Shown here: piece after piece, positions 1 through 12,759 of the stretch
How positions within the stretch are numbered: the first letter of the stretch is position 1
Layout: each line of letters starts with the position of its first letter
Assembly (NCBI RefSeq): GCF_000516985.1
Contig: NW_006917096.1
Coordinates: 2,031,606 to 2,095,605, forward strand
Length of the DNA: 64,000 nt
From: Pestalotiopsis fici W106-1
Lineage: Eukaryota; Ascomycota; Sordariomycetes; Amphisphaeriales; Sporocadaceae
Direction of reading: 5' to 3'
Program-made: the position numbers and the translations under genes
The notes under the pieces: model-generated
The model's database searches: none
The model's input: the letters and a program-made list of their open reading frames with translations, nothing else
What the model was told of the DNA's origin: nothing

Positions 1-275
1 TGTCGCGCGCCTCGGAGCCCTCCAAGCTCAGCCGGCCGTCGCGACGAAACAGCACCGGGTCCAAATTTGTGCTCGAGAGCCCCTCGAGGGACAGCTTCGA
101 GGCCCAGTCCATTCGAGACGTGGCCGGCGGTGCCGAAGCCTGGCCCATGGGCATCATCAAGACGGTCAGCGTCGAGGTCACGCAAGAGTCGGCGCCTGAT
201 CTCGAGCGCGGGCTCACTATTGGTGAGCTCAAGCGCTCGGCCAGTCGGGAAGACTGGTATAGACATTTGTCTTGA
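1..275 (+). CDS. 3' end of a gene starting outside the window; possibly a PTH11/rhodopsin-type membrane protein tail
   Basis: Reading frame 3 is open from the window edge to a TGA at 273-275, giving about 90 C-terminal residues. The tail is polar and rich in Ser, Arg and Glu, with no membrane segment. It contains the stretch GIIKTVSVEVTQES followed by a short basic/acidic end. Cytoplasmic tails of fungal PTH11/SAT4-type rhodopsin-domain proteins often carry an 'I-V-K-T-x-E/S-V-x-V-T' segment of this kind, so that family is a reasonable guess, but the diagnostic membrane domain lies outside the window. Apparent starts inside this stretch are internal codons, not real starts. Another S/R-rich cytoplasmic tail is possible. 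Coding status is fairly certain; identity is weak. Confidence 0.5.
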   Translation, partial: SRASEPSKLSRPSRRNSTGSKFVLESPSRDSFEAQSIRDVAGGAEAWPMGIIKTVSVEVTQESAPDLERGLTIGELKRSASREDWYRHLS

Positions 276-1510
276 TTTGTTTTCAATCATGTGTTTTTTT
301 TTTCTCGATTTGGGGGGGTTTCGACTTTCATCTTTTTTTTCTTTTCAATGTTTACGGCCGCGCGTTCATTCCGCACTGCACAGCGATGGGAGTCAAAAAG
401 GGAAATTGATGGCAAAACAATTATAAACTGGATAGATTTCGATACCACTGTACAATTACTCTCAAGGGCAGTTTTTGGGCTGGGAAAACTATGTACACTA
501 GGTATTAAATATGCTCTTCGTGGAGTTTATAGACGGGGTTTTGTTTCTTCGTCTTTTGTTTTCAATATATCTTGTACACTTCTGCTAGTCTGCAATAGTA
601 TAAGGCATTCCTAAACGAGTTTACGGCTTATACATGGCTTAGAAGTCACATTGCACTTACAACGGGCCGCATTTCTCACTGCAATTTTCAACCTAACGAA
701 GAAGGTGTTTGTCCCTAGCAGCAGCGTATAAACTAAACACCCTCTGACTGCCACACTTTTTTTTCCCACTGCATTTTCAGCGCCAACAAAGGAGAGAACC
801 ACCACTTGGCGCAGATTTCATTTCGTATTCGTTGGATTGTTGAGTTCATCGATCAAGCACTTTGTTCCAATAGGTATCTTTTCGCCTTTCGGTGAGTCTG
901 AGCACGCTGGTGAAAGCTTGGGATACGCTGGAGACGTGAACCCAATTATAAGCTTCCCATCACTAATAACATACAAAAGGGGTTGAAGCTCGGCAAATAC
1001 ACATACATGGTCAATTCACGACTACACTGAAATGTAATTTGCGTAGGATTTATGATTCAGATACAGCATGATTAATAGCATAATATAAATCTCGAGGAAC
1101 AAGCAATTATTGCGATAAAGGAATTTCTTAGTTGTTCTCAGCAGCGCAAGCAAAAGATAAAGCATCCTCACTGAAGATGACTGCAGAGCTAGAGAGCCAT
1201 TTCACTTATATTTGTGGAGTCCCTCGTTTCTTGCCTAGAAATTTCGTTCCTCGGCCGAATAATTACGGGTTTCCCCATGTCCATGGGCTGTCATTGATCT
1301 CTGTCTTGATCTTGATGATTGGCTAACGTTAGATTTCAAGGATTCTTTCACTGCATTTTTAACCTTCACGAAGGACATGTAGTTTTATGACGCAGCTGAA
1401 CCACTTGTTTCTGCTTTCGGTTGAGAGCTCGCAAATAGGATCGAGAAAAAAAACCGCCTATTTTAATATAATATATGAACAATCTTACGAGGTTCACGAG
1501 ACTGCAGAAC
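276..1510. other. Intergenic stretch between the partial gene and the transposon block
   Basis: No ORF here has convincing protein character. The first part holds T-rich tracts directly after the TGA of the upstream gene and probably its 3' UTR. Base composition drops towards AT from about 1440 as the RIP-affected block is approached. Confidence 0.5.
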
Positions 1511-1711
1511 TGTATAAACGATGGCAGAAAGGGAATTAATTAAAGGATGCGATATAATAATTATTTATAAGCCTAAAAACTGCTAATTTCCCGTTTATAT
1601 AGCTATTTACGGTAATAAATCCGTAGGCACCCGGCTATAGCCGCTTTTAGATTTTTTTACGATCTTTTATTAATTATAAGTATTAGCAGGCCTTAGCGTT
1701 TTCCGTTAATA
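1511..1711 (-). repeat. LTR of the outer Copia element, left copy
   Basis: It begins TGTATAAACG and ends AATA, probably AACA before RIP. It matches 11408-11608 over its full 201 bp apart from transition differences. On the minus strand this is the 3' LTR. Confidence 0.85.
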
Positions 1712-3991
1712 CGCTTTTTCGTTAGGCCGCTAAAGTTATTCGTAAATTTTTAAGCTTAATAAGTTAATAAATTTTTAATATTTATTCTTATTAAATGGCT
1801 TTATAAATCCGTTAGCTAAATTTAAATTCGTTGGTGTTTATTTTATTTTAATTTTGCTTTTTATAATTTTATTACGAATAGCGTATATATATAGCTTTAG
1901 GTGCTTTTTTTTTTATTATATTTATAAATTCGGCTTATTTTTTAGCTTTAATATTATTTTTAAGCAGCGTAATCGGATTTTCCGGTATTAATTTAAGCTT
2001 AATTAGGAAGTTTCTAATTTATATAGCTTTATTTGCAGCTTTTAAAATAGCTATATATTTTGCTGCCGTAAATGCTTTTATTATAAATAATTATTTATAT
2101 AATCGCTATAAAATTAATTTTCCGTTTATAAAAAATACGTAGCCGGTAATTAATTTTAACTTTTTTAAATTTAAAGTATAATTAAAATTTATAGCCCCGA
2201 ATAATCCTAATTTATTATATTATTTATATAAATATATAATTTTATTTATTTTTAAGCTACGATATTTAATCGCTTTTTTAATATTCGTTTTTAAATATTA
2301 TAGCACTTTTTTAATTTTTATTAATATATTTATAAGGGATTTATTATAAATCTAGCCTATATAAATATTATAAATACCGTATTTACCTTTAATATATAAA
2401 ATAAAAAATTAAATTTGCTAATTATTAATATATAATTATAAATTTTTTTAATTATAGCCTTATTTTTATTTAAATAGGTTTTATATAGCATTCCCGGATT
2501 TATCGGGTTTATTATTTTTTTTTTAAATTTAGTAAAATTATAAAAATTAAATGCTTTATTAAAATATTATTCGACGTTAATTTTAATATTTTTAATAAAA
2601 TTATTACGCCGGATCCTTATACTAAGAAATTATTTTATATTTCCTAAGTCTTTTAGCTCGATTTTAATTTTAAATAAACCGATAAGGTTTTTAAGGCGCT
2701 TTTTATTTAATTTAAATAATAAAAAATTATTTATATATATAGCTACGATATTTTTTATTTATAAATTATAAAATACCGCGTTATTAAATATAAAAAGGAT
2801 AAATTTATGCTTTTTTATTAGCGATTTCGCTTTGCGTTATTATTTAATAGCTGCTTGCTTTAGCCCGTATAACGGGTTTAAGATCCGGATAATTTTTTTT
2901 AAATAGCCCTTTTTACGCGCTAGCTTTATAAATTATTCGAAAAATTATAATAAGCCGAAAAATTGCTTTATATAAATTTTTTTATATAAGTTATTATTAA
3001 AAAATATAAATATAAAGTTAATTTGTAAAATAAATTAGTTTTTTAAAGCGGCGAAAGCTATTAATATCCTTTACAAAGCGGCTTTTATTATAATTGCGAT
3101 TATTTCGCTATAATTAATATTTAGGCGCTATATAAATTTACGCGTTATAATACGCGCTTTATATTTTTTAAGCGTGCCATTATTATTAAACTTTTTTTAG
3201 TATTTATTTGCTATTAATAAGGTAATTATAATCGGTTTTATTTTTTTATATAAATTAAAAGGTATTTTTTTATATATTTTTTAAGATTTTTTAATAAATC
3301 GCCTTTTATTATTAATTTTTTTTAGCCTAGTTATAACTTTTTTAAATATAGGATTTTTTAGTAAATTTATTTTTAATATTTTATATAGCTCGTTTTTTTT
3401 ATATATAGCTATAAAGCTAAATAGCTAATTATCGCTTTTATTAAAATTTGCCGCCGTAAAAGAATTTTAAGGACGGGGGCGCTTATTTTTATTTTTATTA
3501 TCGTTACTATCGCTTTTTTTAATACGGCTAAGGCCGAGGCTTAATTCGCGAAGTTTATTAGCCGAAAAATCGTAAAAGTTAAATTCGTTAATTTCGTTAA
3601 TTTTATACGCCTTTTTAAAAAAAAAACGTAAACGTATATTTTATTAATTTGCGAAATTTATTACGCTAATCGAAAAAAAAAATTAAAAGCTTGCCTTTTT
3701 ATTAAAGGGTATAATAAATAAAATTGTTATTTTTAAAAGCTTTAAGTATTTAAGTTTAATATACGTCGGTTTTTTTAAGGCGGCCGCGTTTTCGTTTAAT
3801 AAGGCCGTTTTTAAAATTGGTAATATTTTCGGGAATAACGTTATAATTAAAATCCTAAATTTAGCTTTTTATAAATTTAAATTTATACCGTAATCGTTGC
3901 TATATATATTATAATAAAGACCTTATTACGTTAACCGGATTAGGCGCGTTTTTTGCGTTTTTTAAATATTCGTAAAAAATAATATATAAAA

Positions 3992-4622
3992 TGTTTTAAG
4001 GTATAATTGGTGGATTATATAACTTAGTTATAAGGAAGCGTTCTTTATAATTCGTAGAATTAGGCCGTAAAAGTAGTTATAGGGCTGTATAACTGATTTA
4101 TTGAAGCTTAAGGAAAGAATAACTAATTACGGAGGAATAACTACTTTTTATATTTATAAAATTAACTAATAAAAATATTTTAGAATATATTATTAATAAA
4201 TTAAATTATAAATTAAGTTAATTAATAATAAGGTTAATTTATAATTAAAGAAACTATAAAATTTTATAAATTTTTACGGTATAAGTTACCTTATAACCCT
4301 GGGACTATTATAGCTAGGTGCACTGGCTATATTTAGTGGGGCTTAATCTAGTGGAATATTCTACTAGATTCCAGTGGGTTCCAGTGGCCATAATAGCCAT
4401 AATAGTTAATTATAATAATTTGTTAATTATATAGTATTATAAATAATGGCTATAAGTGGTGCTGTATTAATTATAAATTAATATAAGGTAAGTTTTACTG
4501 ATTTCCTATATATCGTTATTTAACGATATTTCGATAGGTTTTATAGCTATTATAACGATATAATATGCGTTATAAAGCTAATTTTATGCATTATACGATA
4601 TTATATTAATATTCGTGCAATA
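3992..4622 (-). repeat. LTR of the inner Copia element, left copy
   Basis: The repeat starts TGTTTTAAGG and ends GTGCAATA, about 631 bp, and aligns to 9449-10078. It is the 3' LTR on the minus strand and is more strongly C-to-T/G-to-A mutated than its partner. Confidence 0.85.
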
Positions 4623-5000
4623 CTTTTTTTATTAAATAATATCGGTTAAATTTAATAATTTAATAAATTTTTAAAATTTATTTTTAGGAAATGGCTTTAT
4701 AAGGCCGTTTGCTGGTATATCGTTAGTTAAAATATATTCGATTCGAATATTTTTATTTTTAATTTTTTACCGTATATAAAAATACCGTATAATAATATAT
4801 TTAGTACGTTAGTAATATTCCGGATTATATACCAAATTTATAGCCCCCGTATTATTTTTTTTAATTAATACGGTATTTATATTAATACCGATTTCCGTAA
4901 AAAGATTTTTTAGCTATATTATTTTACGGGTAACCTGCTTTAACCCGTTAAATTCGGCTTCGGTGGTTAATAAAGAAATTATAAATTACCGTTTCGATTT

Positions 5001-5207
5001 CTAATTTATCGGTCCGTTATTTAAAATAAATAAATAACCGGATATTAATTTACGGGTTTCGTAATTACTAGCAAAATCGGCATCGGAATAACCTATTAAT
5101 CCGGGTTTTATTTTCCCGTTAAAAATAATTCTAAAATAATAATAGGATTTTAAATAATTAAATACCCTTTTTACCCTTTTTATCGTGGTTTTCGATAGGT
5201 TCTGCAT
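5001..5207 (-). pseudogene. RNase H fragment of the inner Copia polyprotein
   Basis: This is the only stretch of the nested elements still open over 68 codons. It reads MQNLSKTT, RVFNYLKS, LIGYSDADFAS and TRKLISGYLF, the recognised Copia RNase H region in which 'GYSDADWA' and 'RRSTSGYLF' are typical. The Trp usually found after DAD is Phe here. Flanking frames contain stops on both sides, so this is a relic of a larger polyprotein and not a gene. Confidence 0.85.
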
Positions 5208-8200
5208 ATATCTGGCTAAATATATTATAAAATAAGCTAAATCGGGCCTGGTTTAAACTATAGCGTATATTAATCTACCTAATAAATACTAATATAAATG
5301 GATAAATTCCTTTAAAGCCGGTTTTTTGTTATTTTTATCTTTTAACGTATATAACGATTTTGGGAATCTAAGGCTAAATGGTATATTAGCCGGTTTTATA
5401 TCAGAAAATCCGTTAATTTCCAGTAATTTCTTAAAATAAATTGCCTAGTTTATATAAATTATTTTATTTTTTCGATTTCTTTTAATTTATATACCGAAAA
5501 AATAAAAAATTAGTCCTAAATCCTTTATTTCGAATTCTTTCGAAATATCCTATTTTAATTAGTTAATTTTACGTAAATTAAGGCTAAAAATCAAAAAATC
5601 ATTTACGTAAATTATAATAAAAATATTAGATTCTTTATTATAATAAGCTAATTCGTCTAAAATAAATAAATTAAATCTAAGCTTTTTTAAACTGTTTTTT
5701 AGCGTAATTTGCTATTAGCGTAGATTTTATTTAAAACCGTATAAAGCCTTTTTAAGCTAAATTACCTAAGAGTCTTTTTCGTTAATTTTCCATCCGAAAT
5801 TATTTAAATCCGGGTTTTCGGATAAAAATTCGGATAATCCGTTTATAAGGGTAATATATATTTTTTCGTATAATTCCCCGTTTAAAAAAGCACTAATTAT
5901 ATTAATTTATTCGATTTTTTAATTATAATAGGCTGCTAAAGCTAATAAAAGCCTTTAAATAATAAATTTTATTCCCGTAGCAAACGTTTCGAAATAATCG
6001 ATTTTATATCGTTATTCGAATTTATATATAACTAATTTAGCTTTATATTTATCGATATTTCCGTTTTTATCGGTTTTCCTTTTAAATACCTATTTTACGG
6101 ATAATAGGATTTTACCGGCTTTTTAAACTTTATTTCGATCGATAGCTTAAAAAGTCCTTTTTTAAATTAATTACCGTAATTTAGCGTATATAGCCTAAAT
6201 CCATTTTTCCTTTTTAAGGCTTTTTAATACTTATTTTATTATTTTCGGTTCCGTATAGCCTAAATTTTTAATAATTAAATAATACGAAATATCGGCGAAT
6301 AATTCGTCGTATTTAACGAATTTATCTCGTTCGGAATCCGTAACTTTCGGAAAAATTACCTTAATATTCGATTTATTCGGAATAATCGAAAAAATATTAT
6401 TAATATCCATAAATTCGGAATCTATACTAAATCTATTATTTATATTAAATTCGTTCCCGGGTAAATCCGGTTAATCGTTAATTATAAATTTATTCGTAAT
6501 AAATCGAAAAATTCGATCGTTTCCGGGAGGTGGATTTAGTGGATTTCGTGGATCCACTATTTCCAGGATTTATAATTAGATAAATTTACCATTGGTAAAA
6601 TTTTTATTTAGTATTATTTCCTAATCCGGTAATTCCGAATCCGGTAATTTCTCCCCTTTTTTTCGATTTTCAGGTAATAATCGAATATAAAAAGTCCGTA
6701 TAATCTGTAACTTATACGGTCGATCGGGAAGATATACGTAATAGATTTTATTACCGTTATATCTAATTATTTTCCCGTTTTCGGTAATAACTCCGAATTT
6801 ATCGGAATTTTTACGGATTTCTTTCGGTTTATAAACTAAAACCGGTATTCCTAATATATAGATTTAGGATAAATTAGGCTTATTATCCCGTTTTAGCCAG
6901 AAATAATCGTAAAATTCCTAGTAAAAGGTAAATAGACCGGATGCTATAATAGTAAAATTTATTAAATAAATTACTACTTTTATAACGAATTTTTAAAGGT
7001 TTTTCGGAAGTTATAAATCGATAAAAACCGTCCTAGTTTTTTCGATAATAATCCGGTTCGTACGTTCGGCTATACCGTTTTATTCTAATATATAAAAAAT
7101 TATAGGTTCGAAAATAATTTTTTTTCGGTTAAATAATTTTCTAATTTAACCGGGGAAAACTCTTTACCGTTATTTATATAAATAATATTCGGATATTTTT
7201 TAAATTAGGTTTTGTAATATTCGATTTTATTTGTTACGATATCGAATATATCGGATTTTTCTTTAAAAAATTTAATTTCCCGAAATCCGGTTTTATTATC
7301 CGTAAAATTAGTTATATATTTATAACCGAAATAGCTAAAAAAAAAAGTAATATAAACCGTATCAATATAAATATAATATAACGGTTTATTAGCTTTATTC
7401 GGATTTATATAGGGCTGGTTTCGGGTGAATTTTCCCGAAATATAGGATTCGCAGTTTAAATCCTTTTTTTTAATTCCTTTTTAGGAATCCCTATAATTAT
7501 TTTAGCTATTTTAGCTAAAATATTATAGCTAAGGTAGCTAAATCGTTTATGCTATTTTTCCGTAATTATAAGGAAATTCGAATAATTAGAAATTAATTCG
7601 ATTTCCTCGAAATCCGTAATTTCGTTAGATTTCGTATCCGAATTCGGTTCTAGGTAATTTAAACCGATTATACGGGCTTTTTCCATTACTTTTAGTGGAT
7701 TTATAGCTAAATATGCTATATTAGGCTCTAATTTATTAGCTAAATATAGGAAAAATCTACGTTTTTCTTAATTTAACGTAGCAAAAAGCCTATTTTTAGA
7801 ATTATATAATTTATTTCCGCTTATAATACCGCCTTTTTAGTAATATAATTGGCCGGATATAATATTTAGCGGAAATTCCGGTACGTAAAGCACGTTTAAT
7901 AACGTTATTTTACGTATTTTCCGGTTAATTTCGAAGGAAAGCGTAATATTTCTAATTTTTTTTGGAAATATTTTTCCACTATTTATAATAATCGGTGAAA
8001 AATCCGATTTTATAATAAAATTATCGAATAAATTCTTATTATTCGATATATGCTTTAAAGAACCCGTATCGTATAATTATTAATCCTTAAAGAGGGTGGT
8101 TAATCTTTTTTTTTTAAATTATTCGAAATATTCGAAAAAGTATAAAACGATTCGTTTTCGTTTAAATCTTCGTTACGGGGTAAATTTCCCCGTTTTTTAG

Positions 8201-8224
8201 ATTTTTAGTTCGTGGTAAATATAA

Positions 8225-8320
8225 TCGAATTTGAGTTATTCGACTTATTCGAATTATTCGAATTATTGGAATTATTCGAATTATTCGATTTTTTCCCTTT
8301 ATTCGATTTATTCGAATTCT
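8225..8320. repeat. Short imperfect GAATTATTC-type tandem run inside the inner Copia element
   Basis: Nine-base units close to GAATTATTC recur several times. On the element's coding strand they read as Asn/Ser-rich repeats. They lie in the gag-proximal part of the inner element. Confidence 0.6.
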
Positions 8321-9448
8321 TCCTATTTCCGCTTTAGGTTCCCCGTTAATTCTAATTAGATCGGGGGAACCGGGATTTCTTATTATTCGTATAATAAAAA
8401 TTTCCTATAGCCGTATCCGGATCCCGTCGGTTTTTATCTAAAATATCCGTAATTAACCCTTCGAGGGTAAGTAGATTTATAAACCGTAAAATATTGCGTT
8501 AACGGTTAGCCTATATAGGGTAAGCTGACTGGAGGGCTGTAATAAAAATCGTTTTTTAATCGATATTATCGATTTTAGCCCTAACGTTTAAAAGCTTTAA
8601 AATATATTTTTTAAAAATAAATATAAATTCGTTTAACGAATTATAATTCTCGAATTTAATCGTATAAAATTCGAGATATAATTATTAACGTAATACGGGT
8701 CCGGTGCCTTAATAGGCTAATTATAAAGTCGATAAGGCTTTATATAGATTTATTTTATCGAATATTAGATTTAACGGTTTTATTATTAAATTCTAACGAA
8801 TTAAAAATAATACCTAGGCTTTTTAAATATCGGTTATACCGTTATATATATTGGTAGTTTTAAAAAACCGATCGATTCCTAGCAGTTTAAAATATAATTG
8901 TAACGTGGATTTTTACGTATTTTAGTTTCCGGATCCGGAGAATTTCTGTTTCTCCGGCATTTGGCATCCGGCAATAATACGGATAGAGTTATTTATTTTG
9001 CCGAATTTTTACCGTTATAACGGTATAATTATCGTTAAAAACGGTAAAGGAATCGTTAAGAAAAATAAAAATAAAAGAAATTAATTTTTTTATTTTATTA
9101 ATAAAGTATATAAGGGGATTTAGGTGCTATAATATAATATAGCAGGTGCTATAGGGTGCTATAGCAGATCGGCTATTATAGTGGGGATTAGTTATAAATG
9201 ACTTTATAGCCGTTCTTTATAGCCGTTATATAGCTGTAACGAGTAAAATTATAATTAGCCATTTAATTATAGTTTTCGATATAGTTACGGTTTATATAGG
9301 CTTATATAAAGGCCTATAAGAGATCGGCTATTATAACGGAGTTTTAGAGTTTACGTTAAATTAATTCGTTTGGGAGAACGGCTATAGTTTTCGATAATAA
9401 GTCCGGTATCTAATATAATCGATATTATACCGGACCGGGCTTATAACT

Positions 9449-10078
9449 TGTTTTAAGGTATAATTGGTGGATTATATAACTTAGGCATAGGGAAGCGTTT
9501 TTTATAATTCGTAGAATCAGGCCGTAGGAGTAGTTATAAGGCTATATAACTGATTTATTAAAGCTTAAGGAAAGAATAACTAACTACGGAGGAATAACTA
9601 CCTTTTATACCTATAAAATTAATTAATAAGAATATTTTGGAATATATTACTAATAAATTGGATTTATAATTAAGTTAATTAGTAATAAGGTTGATTTATA
9701 ATCGAAGAAACTATCGAAATTTATGGATTTTTATGGTGTGGGTTACCCTGTAACCTAGGGCTATTGTGGCCAGGTGCACTGGCTATACTTAGTGGGGCTG
9801 GATCTAGTGGAACGTTCTACTGGATTCCAGTGGGTTCTAGTGGCCATAGTGGCCATAATAGTCAACTGTAATGACTTATTGATTGTATAGCACTGTGAAC
9901 AGTGGCTGTAAGTGGTGCTGTACTAATTGTAGGTTAGTATAGGGTAAGTTCCACTGATTTCCCATATATCGTTATTTAACGATATCTCGATGGGTTTTAT
10001 AGCTGTTATAACGATATAATATGCGTTATAAAGCTAATTTTATACACTATACGATGCTGTATTAACATCCGTGTAATA
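9449..10078 (-). repeat. LTR of the inner Copia element, right copy
   Basis: This is the 5' LTR on the minus strand. It starts TGTTTTAAGG. The stretch at about 9730-9980 keeps more C and G than the left copy, so it shows the sequence before mutation. Confidence 0.85.
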
Positions 10079-11407
10079 TTTTTTTATAGCTATTAATAAA
10101 TATCGTAATTTATTACTGCTAATTTATTTTTATTTTAGCGTTTTTGCATTATTTAATTAAACGCGTAAAATTAATAATATAAAATACGGGATTTTTTTAT
10201 TATATATAAGCTTATTAAGCTTTTATTATGACGCCTTTTAATAGGCTTTATTTATATTAATATAAGTGCGGTTAAATATTTTAAGTATTTTTATTCCTTT
10301 TTCGAGGCCTTTAATAAAATTAATAGCGTTACGTTTATTAGTTTTTTAAATATATTTAGCGATACGTAATTTATTTATTATAATAAATTTTAAAAACCCG
10401 TTATTTACGAAACCGATTAATTTAAAAATAATTATAAATATATTTTTTTATATAGCTTAATTATTTAAGCTTTTTAAATAGTATTTTTTATTAAAAAAAA
10501 TCGAAATGCTTTTAATTTAATATATAATTAATAATTATATTTATAATAGGCGTTATTATAATTAATCGGCGCGATATAGCTTTATATATGCCTTTTTTAT
10601 TTAAATTATTTTAAAAAAAAAAACGACGATAAATTTTTTTTTATTAGTATTTTGCCTTTAGCGCGAGCTTTATTATAAAATATCTTTTAGCGACGGCGTT
10701 TATTTTTTAATTTATTTAATAAATCGTTATATTAATTAAAAATAAATTAATTACGTTCCTTCCGTAATTTTTTTATAAATTCAAATCGCCGGATTAAAAG
10801 CTTATTATTTAAGGTATTTAAAAGCTTAATAATACGGATAAATTTATTTTTACCGTTACGTTAACGGCTATTTTTTTTATTATTTAAATAAAACGATTTA
10901 AGGTTGCTATTATTTATTACGCTTTATGCTTTTTATTTATTTTTTTAAGCTTTTACCTATTTTTATTTTGCTTATTAATAGCTTTTTTTTTTAGCTTAAG
11001 CTCGTTGCGTCGGTATATAGCTTCGAGGTTTTTATAATTAACCTTTATATTTTTTAGGTTAGCCGTTTATATAGCGATAATATTATTTTTTATTTTATTA
11101 AATGCTAATATAACGCGGAGGAGCTTTTTTAAATCGTTTTTAATTGCTTTTAAAAAATTAATATTTATAATATTTTCGTCGGGCTATTTAATATTAGCCT
11201 TATTATTAGGTTTAGTGATAATAAGCTTTACGGGAATATTATTATTAATTAGGTTTTATTTTTATACCGGATTTTAATTTGTTATAAGGTCTGCTATTAT
11301 ATTATTTATTTTAATACCTATTAAATGCTAAAAGTATAAAGGACTTTTTAATATCGGAGTAATGCTATTATATAAATAATTTTATAAAATTTATAAAATT
11401 ATAAAAT

Positions 11408-11608
11408 TATATAAACGATAGCAAAAAGGGAATTAATTAAAAAATGCGATATAATAATTATTTATAAGCCTAAAAATTGCCAATTTCCCGTTTATATAGC
11501 CACCTACGGTAATAAATCCGTAGGCACCCGGCTATAGCCGCTTCTGGACTCTTCCACGATCCTTTGTTGACTATGGGCACCAGCAGGCCCCAGCGCCCTC
11601 CGCCAATA
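11408..11608 (-). repeat. LTR of the outer Copia element, right copy, partly unmutated
   Basis: This matches 1511-1711. The last ~70 bp (about 11540-11608) are GC-rich and look unmutated. Every one of about 20 differences from the left copy in that stretch is C in this copy and T in the other, or G here and A there. Confidence 0.85.
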
Positions 11609-12759
11609 TAATATGTTTGAATTTGTTGCGCCAGATGCAGCAAGGAGGTACAAGTATAATTAACGTCGCTTCAAATTGGAGCCAACATATATAGAACCTT
11701 GTCACTCGCTTGAAAATATATCTTTGACACCCACGCTTTGCTTTAACTCTATCAAGATATCCCTACTGACTTGTCTTTGAGAACATAATAGTTCCCTCAA
11801 TCGCAATATAGACCATGCATCCAAGTTGTTTATTTGTTCATGCACCCAATACTTGCGTTTCCAGGCCCATCATTCCCTTCGGTGGTTGAACCCGCGATGA
11901 ACTCCATGACACGCAACCGCGGATGGGTAATCAATATGTATTATTATTATCGTCAATAAAATAAAGCGCTGTCATCATCCAGTGATTAGGTATCTGGTAA
12001 TTGTGACGCAGAACCGCCAACACGCCCGAAAGTAATAAATTAATGATAGCAAAACCAGAGAAATATCACAAACATACAAGCTGTTTTGGACGTTGACGGT
12101 AAATGATCATCTTCAAATGTAGGCAATTACCCACCCGCACGTTTAATTTATGCTTTTTTGGAGGAGCGGGGTTTGGGTATTGCTGATTCAGGTAAGGATA
12201 ATAGCCATGCGAGCCATGCTATCTATTACCTAGGAGCGATGTAGTTAGTGTCCATGTAACGTTTCCCTTGTCCCTCCAGGGATTGATGATATCCTAAACT
12301 CCCCTGCCCGGACCATGATTATCCAATGACTTTTGACCTGATTCAACGCGGTGAGGCTCTCCAACGGCACAGGACCGAGGAAAGCGATTGAACCCCCTCA
12401 TGATCATCCCCCGGCCCCCGGATCTTCACCGATAAGGTCGAACCACTCCGACAAGGGGTGTTCCGAACCCAGCAACCAGAACCCTTGTTGGCTTGCTTGC
12501 TTGCTGCTGTGCAGCTGCATTCGGTGCCGATAAGCAGCCATAAAAATGGCACATGACAGCCAGGTCGCACAGATGCAGAGCTCGTCAAGCTCGTGAGTTG
12601 TTTTTCCATTTCTGACAAGAGGGAATTTCTCAGCCTCGAAGGAGTTTGTTTCAAACGGGACCTCATACCTAACTTTTTTTCGGTTCCGTTCCCAAATATA
12701 GGGACGTCCAGGACAATACTATAGACGACCACAGTCCCATTCTGGCTGCCGCAGCTCCG
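11609..12759. other. Intergenic: right flank of the transposon block and upstream region of the sugar transporter
   Basis: Base composition returns to normal within a few hundred bases of the transposon. No coding stretch is convincing. The long minus-strand frame at 12343-12951 is the shadow of the transporter's first exon and its upstream region. This stretch probably contains the transporter promoter. Confidence 0.5.

Larger units (their letters stand above)
3992..10078 (-). mobile_element. Inner Ty1/Copia retrotransposon nested in the outer element, RIP-degenerate
   Basis: This element of about 6.1 kb is flanked by LTRs at 3992-4622 and 9449-10078. Minus-strand Copia domains occur in the expected order. 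A GAG-pre-integrase HKRFSYLSYNILAK motif lies at about 7485-7560, with its upstream Trp codon now TAG at complement 7552-7554. An integrase core stretch NGIAERTNR ending in KTRT lies at about 7021-7100. The reverse transcriptase reads IIIYVNDFLIFSL at about 5575-5640, so YVDD has become YVND (complement 5598-5609). RNase H lies at 5001-5207. A purine tract (AAAAAAAG on the minus strand) abuts the left LTR and fits a polypurine tract. Many TGG/CAA-type codons have become stops. No 5-bp target duplication is clear. It cannot be autonomous. Confidence 0.88.
1511..11608 (-). mobile_element. Outer Ty1/Copia LTR retrotransposon, RIP-degenerate, split by a second Copia element
   Basis: Two 201-bp direct repeats (1511-1711 and 11408-11608) bound this element. 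Removing the nested insertion at 3992-10078 leaves about 4.0 kb. On the minus strand the left half still shows a Copia reverse transcriptase. Around 2850-3180 the broken frame reads a KAR..TR.F...NY.E start, then RILIAFAALKN, LQINF and NPLYGLKQA. Around 2620-2760 it reads AIYINNFLLF and ELKDLGNIK. The active-site motif, normally YVDD, reads YINN (complement 2726-2737). Stop codons interrupt every frame. The part at 10079-11407 should hold gag/integrase, but I could not recognise motifs there. Differences between the two LTRs are C-to-T or G-to-A, as expected from RIP. No clear target-site duplication is visible. Confidence 0.85.

Noticed and set aside
1506..11613. Target-site duplications for both Copia elements
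   Set aside because: Flanking pentamers do not match at either element (AGAAC/TAATA outer; TAAAA/TTTTT inner), and RIP cannot explain A/T exchanges, so none is claimed.
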